Assembly: GCA_019163175.1 (NCBI GenBank)
Contig: JAFLKN010000033.1
Coordinates: 1-64,000 of the forward strand
Length of the DNA stretch: 64,000 nt
Origin: Prolixibacteraceae bacterium
GTDB taxonomy: Bacteria; Bacteroidota; Bacteroidia; Bacteroidales; Prolixibacteraceae
Reading direction: 5' to 3'
Both the position numbers and the translations under genes were made by a program. The notes beneath the pieces are model-generated. The model was given only the letters and a program-made list of their open reading frames with translations, was not told where the DNA came from and did no database searches. This document shows positions 27,526 to 36,965 of this stretch, piece after piece; position 1 is the stretch's first letter; every line of letters begins with the position of its first letter.

Positions 27526-28197
27526 ATGGTAGATATTCTTAAGCAAAACAGATACTTTCTTCTTCCTTTTTTAGTAATTCTTATTGTTTCAATTGCTTTA
27601 CTTGTTTTTCGAGGGAATACAGTAGCTTTTTTGTTCATTAATAAGCACCACTCGTTATTTGCTGATTTTTGGTTTTTAAGCTTTACCAAATTGGGTGAAG
27701 GTGTAATAACTCTTCTCGTCATTTTTATTCTATTGTGGGTTTCAATCCGCGAGGCTTTTACCTTGCTGGTAATTACTTTGCTTGTAACTATTATAACGGC
27801 TCTGTTGAAAAAAATCTTTTTTGTCGAATATGATCGTCCACTTATATTTCTTGGGGAACAAATGATCCGATTAGTTCCAGGATATTATCCACCTAAGTTG
27901 CATACATTCCCTTCAGGCCATACAGCTACTGCCTTTAGTGTTTATTTATACATATCATTCTTAGTCAGGCACCGAGGCCTAAAATTCGGTCTGTTTTTGG
28001 TAGCTTTTACTGTTGGTTATTCACGAATCTATATTTCTGCACATTTCCCAGCAGATGTAATCGCGGGATCGCTGATTGCTGTAGTTATAACAATTTTAAC
28101 ATATCTATTTTGTAGAAAGCTAAAGGCCTCATGGATTGATCGAAAAATAGTATTTAATCCGTTTAAAGTATTAATACGCCTAACCACCCAATCCTAA
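27526..28197 (+). CDS. PAP2-family membrane phosphatase
   Basis: Integral membrane lipid phosphatase of about 223 aa. All three catalytic motifs are present: KKIFFVEYDRP (KX6RP), PSGHTAT, and SRIYISAHFPADV (SRX5HX3D). Several helices, the first RYFLLPFLVILIVSIALLVF. Family substrates include undecaprenyl pyrophosphate, phosphatidate and lipid A 1-phosphate, and motifs alone do not choose. The start is uncertain: in-frame TTG 27490, ATG 27496, ATG 27508 or ATG 27526. I prefer the last because AAGGGG lies 4 nt before it. The stop overlaps the next start (TAATG), so it is translationally coupled to the glycosyltransferase. Confidence 0.85.
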   Translation: MVDILKQNRYFLLPFLVILIVSIALLVFRGNTVAFLFINKHHSLFADFWFLSFTKLGEGVITLLVIFILLWVSIREAFTLLVITLLVTIITALLKKIFFVEYDRPLIFLGEQMIRLVPGYYPPKLHTFPSGHTATAFSVYLYISFLVRHRGLKFGLFLVAFTVGYSRIYISAHFPADVIAGSLIAVVITILTYLFCRKLKASWIDRKIVFNPFKVLIRLTTQS

Positions 28198-29813
28198 TGT
28201 TATCAGTTGAGAACCAGATAAGAATACTGATTATTCTTTTTAGTTCGATGTTTTTTTTCTCCTTTAACGGGTCGATTCATCTGTTTGATTGGGACGAAAT
28301 CAATTTTGCGGAATCTGCAAGAGAAATGATAGTCACTAGAGATTATAGCACAGTTCAAATAAATTTTATTCCTTTCTGGGAAAAACCTCCACTTTATATA
28401 TGGTTGCAAGTACTTAGCATGAAAGTATTTGGCATAAATGAATTTGCTGCAAGATTTCCCAACGCGGTATGTGGTATTTTTACCTTGCTTGCATTATTCG
28501 AGATTGGGTACAAACAGAGAGATTATAAATTTGGATTGTTTTGGGCATTGGCTTACGGAGCGTCTGTTCTTCCTTTTCTTTATTTTAAATCTGGAATTAT
28601 TGATCCCTGGTTTAATCTGTTTATTTTTCTTGCTTTCTATTTTATTTACAGTCATTTTGAGAAAAAAGACAAAAGGCAAAACGGTATTTTTGATATTCTT
28701 TTGTCGGGAGCAATGCTTGGTTTTGCAATTTTAACAAAGGGCCCTGTTGCATTACTGCTATTCGGACTGACTTTGGTTTTATATATTGCTGTTGAACGAA
28801 AATTCAGGCAAATAAAGCTTATCGATTTATTTTTATTTTGTTTAACCACCATTCTGATCGGTGGCGCATACCATATTTATCAAATGAGTATTGGTAACTG
28901 GCAATTGATCTACGATTTTTTTATCTACCAAGTGCGATTACTTAAAACTGAAGATGCCGGGCATGGAGGGAGTATTTTTTATCATTCGATAGTCCTCTTC
29001 ATAGGAGTTTTTCCTGCTTCAGTATTAGCACTTCCAACATTATTCAAAAGATCGAAAAGAACTGGATTCGAGCGAATAATGGTCATCCTATTTTGGATTG
29101 TTCTGGTTATTTTTTCGCTCGTAAAAACAAAAATTGTCCATTATAGTTCGCTTTGCTATTTTCCGTTAAGCTATTTAGCTGCGATTACAATGTACCGTAT
29201 TTCCAAAGGCGAAATAAAACTTGGCAAAGCAACAAATGTATTATTGCTGATCATTGGTGGTATTTTTGCGATAAGCCCATTACTAATTCAATTATTGGTT
29301 TCGCCAGCTTTGAGGGTGCAAAAATATATCAACGATGATTTTGCACTTGCTTGTCTCACCCGATCGGTGCAATGGAGTGGGTGGGAATTCTTTCCCGGCC
29401 TTGTTTTAGCGCTGTTTCTGATAATCAGTCAGTTCTTAAATGCAGTAAAACGAATACTAATGATTTTTACAGGTATAACTGTTTTTGTAATGCTTTTTAT
29501 GATAGTGTTGCTTCCAAAAATTGAAAAATATTCCCAGGGGGCTGCTATCGACTTTATTACGGAGTTAAAAGATCAGAATGTTTGGGTGTCGACACTTGGA
29601 TATAAAAGTTATGCCCCATTTTTTTATTCTGAAAAGGCTGAAAGGGCTTGTTTAGATTGTGATGAGAAAGATTACCTTTTGAATTCTTTACAAACCCTGG
29701 ATGTTTATTTTATTGCAAAAATTACCTCGTTAGATAATCTGCTGGTAAAATATAAGCAACTCGAACTTGTTAAAAAGGATGGTGGATTTGTTTTGCTCAA
29801 ACGAGTCAGATAA
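28197..29813 (+). CDS. ArnT/PMT-like membrane glycosyltransferase (GT39/GT83 type)
   Basis: 538 aa, about 10-12 membrane helices. The opening periplasmic loop HLFDWDEINFAESAREMI has the acidic DE/E catalytic pattern of ArnT and PMT enzymes, and FWEKPPLYIWLQVLSMKVFGINEFAARFPNAV is a family signature. These enzymes transfer a sugar from an undecaprenyl-phosphate donor to lipid A or protein in the periplasm. A small soluble C-terminal domain follows (from about 445). Start ATG overlaps the PAP2 stop. With a lipid phosphatase as partner, lipid A phosphate removal plus sugar addition is a possible joint role (inference). Confidence 0.85.
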   Translation: MLSVENQIRILIILFSSMFFFSFNGSIHLFDWDEINFAESAREMIVTRDYSTVQINFIPFWEKPPLYIWLQVLSMKVFGINEFAARFPNAVCGIFTLLALFEIGYKQRDYKFGLFWALAYGASVLPFLYFKSGIIDPWFNLFIFLAFYFIYSHFEKKDKRQNGIFDILLSGAMLGFAILTKGPVALLLFGLTLVLYIAVERKFRQIKLIDLFLFCLTTILIGGAYHIYQMSIGNWQLIYDFFIYQVRLLKTEDAGHGGSIFYHSIVLFIGVFPASVLALPTLFKRSKRTGFERIMVILFWIVLVIFSLVKTKIVHYSSLCYFPLSYLAAITMYRISKGEIKLGKATNVLLLIIGGIFAISPLLIQLLVSPALRVQKYINDDFALACLTRSVQWSGWEFFPGLVLALFLIISQFLNAVKRILMIFTGITVFVMLFMIVLLPKIEKYSQGAAIDFITELKDQNVWVSTLGYKSYAPFFYSEKAERACLDCDEKDYLLNSLQTLDVYFIAKITSLDNLLVKYKQLELVKKDGGFVLLKRVR

Positions 29814-30099
29814 AAACTGCTTTGAGGTATGAGACCACCCAGTATATCTGAACTTCATATATGGTCGGATATATACCTGGTTGGTATGATGGTTTTGAGT
29901 TTGTTTGATTAAAGGGGCTAACCGGGTATACGAACTGAATAACGATGGTCTATTCTTGATTTTGTGTTTAAAATTATTTTGATAATCCGCTATTTAGGTT
30001 TCAATAGATAGTTAGTTGTTCGATAATAAATGCAAGTTACTATATTGATTTTTAAAATTTTAAATACTAATTTTAACAAAAATTCTAAATCAGATTTTT

Positions 30100-30573
30100 A
30101 TGAAAGATTCAAACAAGATTGTTGAGGGAGAAACGACTCCGGAAACCCAAAATGATTTGAAAAAAGAAAAGACTAAGCCTTCAGTAGTTAAGAAGTCTGA
30201 AGTTGGAAATAAAAGTAAGACCGAGCCCAAGGTAATAAAACCCGTCAACGAAAAAGGAACAAAAACCGATATTAAAATAGCAGTTGAAGAAGCTTCGAAA
30301 GCAGAGAGAGTTGAAAGTGAAGTAGTTGTTGGAAATGAGCTCGATTTGAATACAGAGCTGGAAAAACCTGATTCAGGAAAAAAGAAGATAGAGGTTCTTA
30401 AAAAGAACACTAAAAAGGCTGAAGAAAAGGTTGATAAGCTAAAAAAGAAAGTTAAGAAAGCCAAGAAGAAAGAAGTTAAGAAAAGCAAACTTAAGGCGTT
30501 GAAAGAAAAATTGGGAAAGGCTTTTGATAAGCTTAAGGCGAGTGTCAAAAAGCTCAAGAAGGCAAAGAAATAG
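30100..30573 (+). CDS. Lysine-rich low-complexity protein (histone H1-like composition)
   Basis: 157 aa without signal peptide or helix-spanning segment. The first 100 residues are polar and disordered-looking (Glu, Lys, Thr, Ser). The last 60 are very Lys/Ala/Leu-rich and likely coiled-coil or amphipathic helix (KKVKKAKKKEVKKSKLKALK and similar). The composition resembles histone H1-like Hc1 proteins, so nucleic-acid binding is possible. No family recognised. It stands alone with its own terminator (30598-30640). The antisense open frame across it results from the base composition. Confidence 0.65.
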   Translation: MKDSNKIVEGETTPETQNDLKKEKTKPSVVKKSEVGNKSKTEPKVIKPVNEKGTKTDIKIAVEEASKAERVESEVVVGNELDLNTELEKPDSGKKKIEVLKKNTKKAEEKVDKLKKKVKKAKKKEVKKSKLKALKEKLGKAFDKLKASVKKLKKAKK

Positions 30574-30597
30574 AATTTAAAAATGCGACTATATTAA

Positions 30598-30640
30598 ACT
30601 GGAAAAGAGCGTCTGATAAGGCACTCTTTTCCAGTTTTAG
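30598..30640 (+). terminator. Rho-independent terminator after the Lys-rich gene
   Basis: CTGGAAAAGAG (30599-30609) pairs with CTCTTTTCCAG (about 30624-30634) and is followed by TTTTAG. It may also serve the convergent phytase transcript. Confidence 0.85.
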
Positions 30641-30664
30641 ATACAGATTGTAGAGAAATTAGCT

Positions 30665-31738
30665 TTATTCGCTTATAATTTTTTGCCAGAAACTTTTCTT
30701 CCCCACAATATCCTCGGTCTTGTAAAACTGAAAAGTCTTATCAGTTGACATCGCCACAAAAATTCCTTGCGGGAAGGTGGAATTCAATGGCATATTCAAG
30801 ATATCTGAGCCGTCGCTTTCAATGGTTTTACTTTGAACAATTCTGACCAATCGATGATCGAAAGGATTGCTTTTAGTTCCTTGTCGTGTGAACAATTGAA
30901 ATTTATTGGCTTGCTGATCCGAAAGAATAATGTATCCATTTTTATCGCTTTCCCTATATATTGAGAGCCCTTCATGATCACTGGTTATTCCTGTTGTTGC
31001 AAATAGCGACAGTTCTTTGTTTCCCTTGTCGGCATCAGCGTAATATTGCCTTATACCAATCGTTTCATCAGAATAATATATATATCCTTGCTCATCGTCA
31101 ACTACAATGGCTTCGATTTCCTTTTTGCCACTATATTTTCCGAAAGTGCGGACTTTGATTCCTGAAACCGAAGCTCCAGTATCAACAAGCCGGTATTGAT
31201 AAATGTATCCATCGGCTGGTCCTGATTTACGACCAACAAAAGCAAAAATACTTTTACTTTTATCCTTATATAAGGAAATTCCCATGGGAGAACGAAGCGA
31301 ATCGTCCTCAAAAACAGGAATGCCACCGCCATCAATAAATTTGCAATCGGGTAGTGAAATGACCCGAAGCATATCTCTTCCACGTTCAGTAAAAGCAGCA
31401 ATATCAATGGTTTTACCCTGAAATTGAAACCCGTATTCGATGTCGATGTTATTCGGGCGTTTCAGATTGGTGATGCTTAAGGTGGTATCCAATTTTCCTT
31501 CAAGGTTAAATACAAAAATACCTCCGGTTGAATCGCCTTTATCAGTTCCAAGAATCAGGCTCTTTTCAGGATTTGAGCTGTTATACCAAATAGCAGGATC
31601 GTCGGTATCGTTCGGGGTTTTGTCGGTAATAATTAAGGGATTTGCGGATGTTTCTATTACCTTTTTATTTTCTGAATTGCAGGCAATAATAATTGCCAAT
31701 AATCCAAAAACTGTTATTATTTGACTTGGTTTCTTCAT
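30665..31738 (-). CDS. Beta-propeller phytase (3-phytase), lipoprotein
   Basis: Hydrolyses phosphate from phytate (inositol hexakisphosphate). 357 aa with a lipoprotein signal, Cys20 (IIIACN). Hallmarks of beta-propeller phytases: TPNDTDDPAIWYN at the start of the propeller, LKRPNNIDIEYGF, EIEAIVVDDEQGYIYYSDE and DHEGLSIYRE, which carry the calcium/phosphate-binding acids. It is last in the operon TonB receptor, beta-helix lipoprotein, phytase. Lipid anchoring keeps it on the cell envelope, so released phosphate or lower inositol phosphates stay near the receptor. Confidence 0.9.
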   Translation of the reverse strand: MKKPSQIITVFGLLAIIIACNSENKKVIETSANPLIITDKTPNDTDDPAIWYNSSNPEKSLILGTDKGDSTGGIFVFNLEGKLDTTLSITNLKRPNNIDIEYGFQFQGKTIDIAAFTERGRDMLRVISLPDCKFIDGGGIPVFEDDSLRSPMGISLYKDKSKSIFAFVGRKSGPADGYIYQYRLVDTGASVSGIKVRTFGKYSGKKEIEAIVVDDEQGYIYYSDETIGIRQYYADADKGNKELSLFATTGITSDHEGLSIYRESDKNGYIILSDQQANKFQLFTRQGTKSNPFDHRLVRIVQSKTIESDGSDILNMPLNSTFPQGIFVAMSTDKTFQFYKTEDIVGKKSFWQKIISE

Positions 31739-31817
31739 GAAGAGGTCTTAAAATTTGAAGATGCATCCTGAGAAAGGACACATCTTCAAATTTAGGATTT
31801 ATATTAAACTGTGATGT

Positions 31818-33074
31818 TTATTTTGTACCCAAAGCTCCAAAATGTACAGCAGGAGCGGGTGATTTGTAGGTTACCCCATTAATGGCAATCCCCGTTGTAG
31901 AATAGTTGCGGACAAAATCGGTTTTAGCACCAGTTAAGGCTGGCGAACCGGCTTTTAAATGGAAGTCCCAACTGGCACTGAAAGTCGCATTATTCGGGTC
32001 GGTTGCGAGGGTATAATTCTCGAACATCGGATTTTTGTCGCCCGGAGTAGCGCCAGCAATATCGTGAGTTCCACGAACAACATCTTTTACAGTAGGAAGA
32101 TAACTATCAAGCCCTTCCTGGGTATGAGCATAATAGAAAGAATAGTCGTAGGTTGAACGGGTATCGCCCGGTTCCTTGGCATTGTTTTTAACTGCAAATC
32201 GGCAGTTAACCTGCAGGTTGTTCCAAATTTCGGCATAAACACCAGCTTCGAGCCAGATACCGCCACCTTTTACTGTTGGCCTTCTCCATCCGGCATTTAC
32301 AATGGTATTGTTGTACCCAACCACATGGCACTGAGGAGTTCTGTCGCCCGAGTTTGATAATTTCAGTGCGTTGGTATTTGGACTAAAAACCATATTAAAA
32401 GCAACATCGGCAATACAACCAGCTTTCAGGTTAATGGCATCGCCACCAGTTTCGCCTTGTGTGTAGATTTTATTGTTGGCAACAATGATTTTTCCCCCTT
32501 CAAGATAAAAGCAATCTTCGCCAAGGTTGTTGAAAGTTGAATTCAGAATAACCACTTTACCATCGACATTATTCTTAAAATTCACAGCAGGCAGCCCTTC
32601 GCCGGCAGCAGCTTTAAAGAAACCAGCTTTTACCGATGGCGATTCTTCAGTGGTTACATAACCTGTATATTCCATGTGTACATATTCCATCAACAGTTCT
32701 TTTGCGGTTGGGCCACAAAGGATTCCACCCCAAAGACGCGGAAAATTGCCAGCCTTTCTGAATTTTTCAGGAACTGTAATGGTGATTGGGCTTGCAGCAG
32801 TTCCTTTGCAATACAAGTTCCCGTAAACAAGAATTTCCTGCCCTATCGAAGTGTCGTTCATTAAAACAGTAACGCCTTCTTCAATTGTAAGCGATTTTCC
32901 TTCAGGAATGACTAAATGACCTTTTACAGTTATCGTCGAACCTTTTTCCCAGGTACCGGATACATCGCCTCCGTCAAGGGTTTGGTCAACTGGTTTTGGA
33001 TCAACTTCATCTTTGCATGCCGTTAAAACAGCAATTGCCAACATAAGGCACAGAAATACTTTTTTCATTTTCAT
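31818..33074 (-). CDS. Parallel beta-helix lipoprotein of the phytase operon
   Basis: 418 aa; lipoprotein signal with Cys20 (LTAC). The body has right-handed beta-helix rungs: KGHLVIPEGKSLTIEEGVTVLM, YGNLYCKGTAASPITIT and LKAGCIADVAFNMVFSPNTNALKLSNSG. The opening rungs resemble those of the T9SS protein at 9519 (NAGATLTIEPGTIIRG, KINAIGTEAKPIVFT), so both belong to one group although one is lipid-anchored and the other T9SS-exported. It sits between a TonB receptor (37 bp gap) and phytase (79 bp gap). Function unknown; a surface binding or docking partner of the receptor is inferred. Confidence 0.78.
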   Translation of the reverse strand: MKMKKVFLCLMLAIAVLTACKDEVDPKPVDQTLDGGDVSGTWEKGSTITVKGHLVIPEGKSLTIEEGVTVLMNDTSIGQEILVYGNLYCKGTAASPITITVPEKFRKAGNFPRLWGGILCGPTAKELLMEYVHMEYTGYVTTEESPSVKAGFFKAAAGEGLPAVNFKNNVDGKVVILNSTFNNLGEDCFYLEGGKIIVANNKIYTQGETGGDAINLKAGCIADVAFNMVFSPNTNALKLSNSGDRTPQCHVVGYNNTIVNAGWRRPTVKGGGIWLEAGVYAEIWNNLQVNCRFAVKNNAKEPGDTRSTYDYSFYYAHTQEGLDSYLPTVKDVVRGTHDIAGATPGDKNPMFENYTLATDPNNATFSASWDFHLKAGSPALTGAKTDFVRNYSTTGIAINGVTYKSPAPAVHFGALGTK

Positions 33075-33111
33075 GGGTTTATAAATTAATGGGTTATAAT
33101 TATTTGGTTTT

Positions 33112-35898
33112 TTACAATTTATACCTGATTCCGATCAAATATGACGACATAGAATATTCGTCCCTGACCAGTGTATTTTTATCATCATCGCCGTGAAGAG
33201 GAACATCATTGTTCAATGGGTTCATTTTTTTGATATACACTTTCACGTGGCTGTTGAGCAGGTTGTGCGCTTTTACAAACAGGCTGATGCCATGGTTGAG
33301 TTTCTTTTCGGCTGAAGCGTCCAGTTGCCAGAAGCCTTTTTGCCATAAATCGTTGTCGATGTAGCGTGATACCGTATAAATGCGGTCGCCGGTGTATGAG
33401 AATGCCAGTTGCGAACTAAACCCGTTGTTGGATCCTTTATACAGCAGCGAGATGTTGCCCACATGAGCCGATTGCCCAAATAGGGGACGGGTTTGTGATA
33501 CATATTCGGTAATGTCGTTCCCATTCGCATCTTTGCCTCTCGATAGCTTTTCTGAGGTAATTTCAGATCGTGTCAGAGTGTAATTCCCCTTGACCCCCCA
33601 TTCGCGATAGTATTTTATCACATCGAGTTCAATCCCGTAATTTGTTGCTTTGTCGGAATTTATTGGGGCGTAAACAATTTGCTGGCTTACGTTCATAAAC
33701 TTGTCGAAAGCAAACTCGATGGGATCTTTCAGGCGCTTGTAAAATGTTCCGACCATCACCTGATCCAACTGACCCGGGAAAAATTCCCATCGAAGGTCGA
33801 AGTTATCGGCAACGGCATGTCTCAGGTTTTTATTTCCGGCGGTAACAGGTTCTTCGCTGGCATCAATGTAAGGCACGATTTCCTGAAACCCAGGTTTGTT
33901 GATTGCCCGGTAATACGACAACCTGAAGTTCTGATTTTGAAATGGGGAATATTTCAGGTGAATACTGGGCAAAACATCGGTATATTTCTGGCTTCCGTCC
34001 GGATTTGGTTCGCCAATCGGGTATTTCATGGAATAGCCCTGTTCTGTATTTTCGACCCTTACGCCGCCACATACCTGAATTTTCTGAATATCAACACGAA
34101 ACATGCTATATGCCGCCATTACCGTTTCGAACGCATCGTAATTTTCTCCAACGGCCACTGTTCCGCGTGGGTTATAAACCTGCCAGATAATGCCGTCATA
34201 AGTATTCCAATCCACGCCTTTTTCAGAATAAAACGAGGTGGTGTTATCGCTTTTCCTAACAATGGCATTCAGTGTATATTTATTGTAAAAGCTGGTGCGG
34301 TTTTTCTCGCGGTACATTGCTCCTGAAATAATTTCGGCTTTCGAACCAAATACGGTAGGTGTATATGTAAAATTTAAATATCCGGCCTTGTCTTCGTCAG
34401 AATTACGCCTCCAGATACGATCACTTCCATCAAAATCGATGTATTGCCTTACAGGTTTGAAACTTTCCAGCCCATTCCCGTATTTTACGGTTGCCTCATC
34501 GGGTGTTTGGTTAGAAGCCTTTGAATAAACCGCCGACCAATTGGCCGAAAGCATTTCGAAAATCCTGTGATCGCCCTGTAAAGTGGTAGTGAAAAGGCTC
34601 TGCGAATTAAATCGAAACCGTGAAGAATGGCTGCGGTTCAGGTTTCCATTGTCAGGGTCGTAACTTACTGCCAGATCGGTACTTTGCACTTCGCGCAACT
34701 GGTTGGTTGCAAAATCGAGGTATGCCGCGTACAACTGAATTCGATGCCTGTCATTGAACTGGTAATCAAACTTATTGTGAATGCCATAATTGCGTTTGTT
34801 TTCGTTATATATCCGTTCCTGCATCGAGATAAGCACCGGAAGATTTTTTCCGTCGCGCGAGAGATCGTCTTTAAAATACAAACTGTTTTCGCCGGTATAG
34901 GTATTCTGGTAACTACCTGAAAGTATCCATCCCAGCCTTTTTTTGAAGAAGCGGTTGCCAAGGGTTAAATTGCCATACGCATTAATGGGTACATCAACTG
35001 TTTTGATGATTAGGTTTTGATTGGGGAAATCGGATGGTACAGTGCGGTATCCGTGCTCATTTCTTTCGTAAGGCGATTTCAGATTATTGGTTTTACTGCT
35101 GAAGGTTTGAAAATCGTTTTCACTGAAAAAATGGCTGTAGCCCGCCGAAACATTAGCCTGCACCAGCAGGTTATCCGGGGCGTTTTTCATAACCAGATTA
35201 ACCGCCCCGGCAACGGCATCACCTTCCATGTTTGGGGTAAGCGTTTTTGATACTTCAATGCGATCAACCATATCCGATGGGAACATATCGAGTGAAACGT
35301 AACGGTGTTTGTTATGCGTGCTTGGGATTTTGATGCCGTTTACCAGTGTGTAGTTGTAGCGTTTGTCCATTCCCCGAAGCAGTGCATATTGACCGGAACC
35401 CGACGAGCTTTTATCTAAAGTTACCCCCGACATTCGCTGCAAAGCATTGGCCACATTCAAATCAGGAGATAACTCGATGGTTTTGGCGCTTACCACATTT
35501 ATCACTTGATTGGAATTTCTTTCCGAACTTCGGGCGCTGATGTCGGTACTTTTATCGCTTCGGCCAACCACGTTCACTTCATCCAATTCGGTGTATTGTG
35601 GTATTAACGTAAAATCGGAATTTTGCAATTCGGATTCTGTAACTGAAATTTTACGTTCGATGGTTTGATAGCTGATGTAGCTGCACTGAATTGTATAATT
35701 ACCTTTTGGAATATTTTTAATAACGAAAGAGCCATCCAGTCCTGAAATGGTTCCCTGTTTCAACTCCTTAATGTAAATGGTCGCCCCCACTAGTTCCTCT
35801 CTCGTTTTGGCATCATTGACCGTGCCCCTAATGTTGGCTGAAAAGATAAAATTTGAAAATGACAAGAAAACAATACAAATAATTAACCCACGATACAT
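33112..35898 (-). CDS. TonB-dependent receptor of the phytase operon
   Basis: 928 aa: signal peptide about 1-20, CarboxypepD_reg-like domain (about 22-105), plug (about 120-245; NALQRMSGVTLDKSSSGSGQ, RGMDKRYNYTLVNGIKIPS, SLDMFPSDMVDRIEVSKTL) and barrel ending SYLIGIRYKL. Receptor-phytase pairing is known in Bacteroidota, so uptake of phytate breakdown products or phytate itself is the best guess. It is first in the operon; a PhoB-box-like array with a full TACCTTTG element lies directly upstream. Confidence 0.9.
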   Translation of the reverse strand: MYRGLIICIVFLSFSNFIFSANIRGTVNDAKTREELVGATIYIKELKQGTISGLDGSFVIKNIPKGNYTIQCSYISYQTIERKISVTESELQNSDFTLIPQYTELDEVNVVGRSDKSTDISARSSERNSNQVINVVSAKTIELSPDLNVANALQRMSGVTLDKSSSGSGQYALLRGMDKRYNYTLVNGIKIPSTHNKHRYVSLDMFPSDMVDRIEVSKTLTPNMEGDAVAGAVNLVMKNAPDNLLVQANVSAGYSHFFSENDFQTFSSKTNNLKSPYERNEHGYRTVPSDFPNQNLIIKTVDVPINAYGNLTLGNRFFKKRLGWILSGSYQNTYTGENSLYFKDDLSRDGKNLPVLISMQERIYNENKRNYGIHNKFDYQFNDRHRIQLYAAYLDFATNQLREVQSTDLAVSYDPDNGNLNRSHSSRFRFNSQSLFTTTLQGDHRIFEMLSANWSAVYSKASNQTPDEATVKYGNGLESFKPVRQYIDFDGSDRIWRRNSDEDKAGYLNFTYTPTVFGSKAEIISGAMYREKNRTSFYNKYTLNAIVRKSDNTTSFYSEKGVDWNTYDGIIWQVYNPRGTVAVGENYDAFETVMAAYSMFRVDIQKIQVCGGVRVENTEQGYSMKYPIGEPNPDGSQKYTDVLPSIHLKYSPFQNQNFRLSYYRAINKPGFQEIVPYIDASEEPVTAGNKNLRHAVADNFDLRWEFFPGQLDQVMVGTFYKRLKDPIEFAFDKFMNVSQQIVYAPINSDKATNYGIELDVIKYYREWGVKGNYTLTRSEITSEKLSRGKDANGNDITEYVSQTRPLFGQSAHVGNISLLYKGSNNGFSSQLAFSYTGDRIYTVSRYIDNDLWQKGFWQLDASAEKKLNHGISLFVKAHNLLNSHVKVYIKKMNPLNNDVPLHGDDDKNTLVRDEYSMSSYLIGIRYKL

Positions 35899-35916
35899 TT
35901 TTTAAAATTTTAAAAA

Positions 35917-35973
35917 CAAAGGTACCGGGGGCAAATTAAATGGGTGTTAAAGATCGAACACACTTAGATTAAT
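35917..35973 (-). promoter_or_regulatory. Candidate PhoB box and promoter of the receptor-phytase operon
   Basis: Minus strand: ATTAA (35973), TGTGT (35962, imperfect), TTTAA (35951) and TTTAA (35940) at 11-bp steps, then exactly 11 nt, then TACCTTTG (35924-35917), a perfect TAnnTTTG. I predicted this position from the geometry at the other loci and then found it, which makes it a small independent test. The leader to the ATG is short (about 12 nt past the expected start). Confidence 0.55.
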
Positions 35974-36957
35974 CTAACTATTTTTTTTGAGCATGCTTTC
36001 AAGTATTTCTTTCGTCAGATCAGGAAATGTAATTTGTAACGGGTTCGAATTCTGTATCCAATCGGTTAGTTCAGGCGCAGAGTTGGTAAAATGATCGAGC
36101 ACTTTTATGCCCATTGACTTAAGGTAGGCCGCATTGCAATATTGTTCATACTGACCTTTCATAGGGATGACGCAGAGTTTTTTGCCCATGAAGATTGCTT
36201 CAGCGGGACCTTCAAACCCAGCGGTACAAATTAATCCGGTACAAGTCAGAAAACTTTCGGTAAAACCATCGAGCGAAACTGCCTGAAAGTGGATATTTCC
36301 GACCGTATAACTATTCCTGGAATGTTTGGAGAAAACTTGCCACTCGATATCTGGAATTTGGGATAGCACATCCTGAATTTGTTGATTGCTATAGGCAGGT
36401 AAATAAACCGTATAATGTGGTTTTACAGTTGGCTCGGCATTTCGTATTGCAGCACGAATAACCGGTGGGAAAATAGTTGGAAGAGAAGCCTTAAAATTAA
36501 AGCCATACTTTATATTTGCCGGGGCGTATCTTTTCAGAATTAGTTTCCCGAGTAGATCGTTAATGTCTGGCTTAGGTGCAGATGGGTGCAAAACCGCATT
36601 TTGATGACTGAGCCCGATACAGGATTTTCGACGAAGCCAGCATGCCCATGCCGATACCGGTTCAAAATCGCTGATAACCAAATCGTATTTATTGACCGGA
36701 AGAGTTCTGATATCTTGAAAAAACTGGCGAACAGGCATTCGTTTGATGGTATTCAAAATATCTACTCCTCCATTTTGCCCAACAATAAAGCTCATTCCGG
36801 AGAAGCTGTAATCAATTTGGAAGGGTACCTTCAGATCTGCCTGTGTTCCACTGACCAAAACATCGGTTTCGGACATAGATTTCAGTATAGGGACAATTTC
36901 GGTTGCCCGTGCAAGATGACCATTTCCGGTCCCTTGTATGGCATATAAAATCTTCAT
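35974..36957 (-). CDS. Glycosyltransferase of the MJ1255/VC2487 type, partner of PlcP
   Basis: 327 aa GT-B-like protein. It starts MKILYAIQGTGNGHLARATEIVPIL, the nucleotide-sugar-binding signature of this family, with a C-terminal donor site GLICTAGFEGPAEAIFMGKKL and GQYEQYCNAAYLKSMG. No signal peptide; cytoplasmic, possibly membrane-associated. It begins 8 bp after the PlcP-type phosphoesterase stop, so they share a transcript. In phosphate-starved bacteria PlcP makes diacylglycerol and a neighbouring glycosyltransferase converts it to glycolipid. The known partner (Agt) is of a different family, so this could be a replacement; acceptor unproven. Confidence 0.75.
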   Translation of the reverse strand: MKILYAIQGTGNGHLARATEIVPILKSMSETDVLVSGTQADLKVPFQIDYSFSGMSFIVGQNGGVDILNTIKRMPVRQFFQDIRTLPVNKYDLVISDFEPVSAWACWLRRKSCIGLSHQNAVLHPSAPKPDINDLLGKLILKRYAPANIKYGFNFKASLPTIFPPVIRAAIRNAEPTVKPHYTVYLPAYSNQQIQDVLSQIPDIEWQVFSKHSRNSYTVGNIHFQAVSLDGFTESFLTCTGLICTAGFEGPAEAIFMGKKLCVIPMKGQYEQYCNAAYLKSMGIKVLDHFTNSAPELTDWIQNSNPLQITFPDLTKEILESMLKKNS

Positions 36958-36965
36958 TTTTTAGC

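Noticed and set aside
30090-30557. 155-aa Ser/Phe-rich open frame antisense to the Lys-rich gene
   Set aside because: Antisense of AAA/AAG/GAA-rich codons gives long TTT/CTT/TTC frames with few stops; no signal, start context or independent promoter supports it.
33679-34326. 215-aa frame opposite the phytase-linked TonB receptor
   Set aside because: Lies wholly antisense to a well-supported receptor barrel and shows no recognisable domain.
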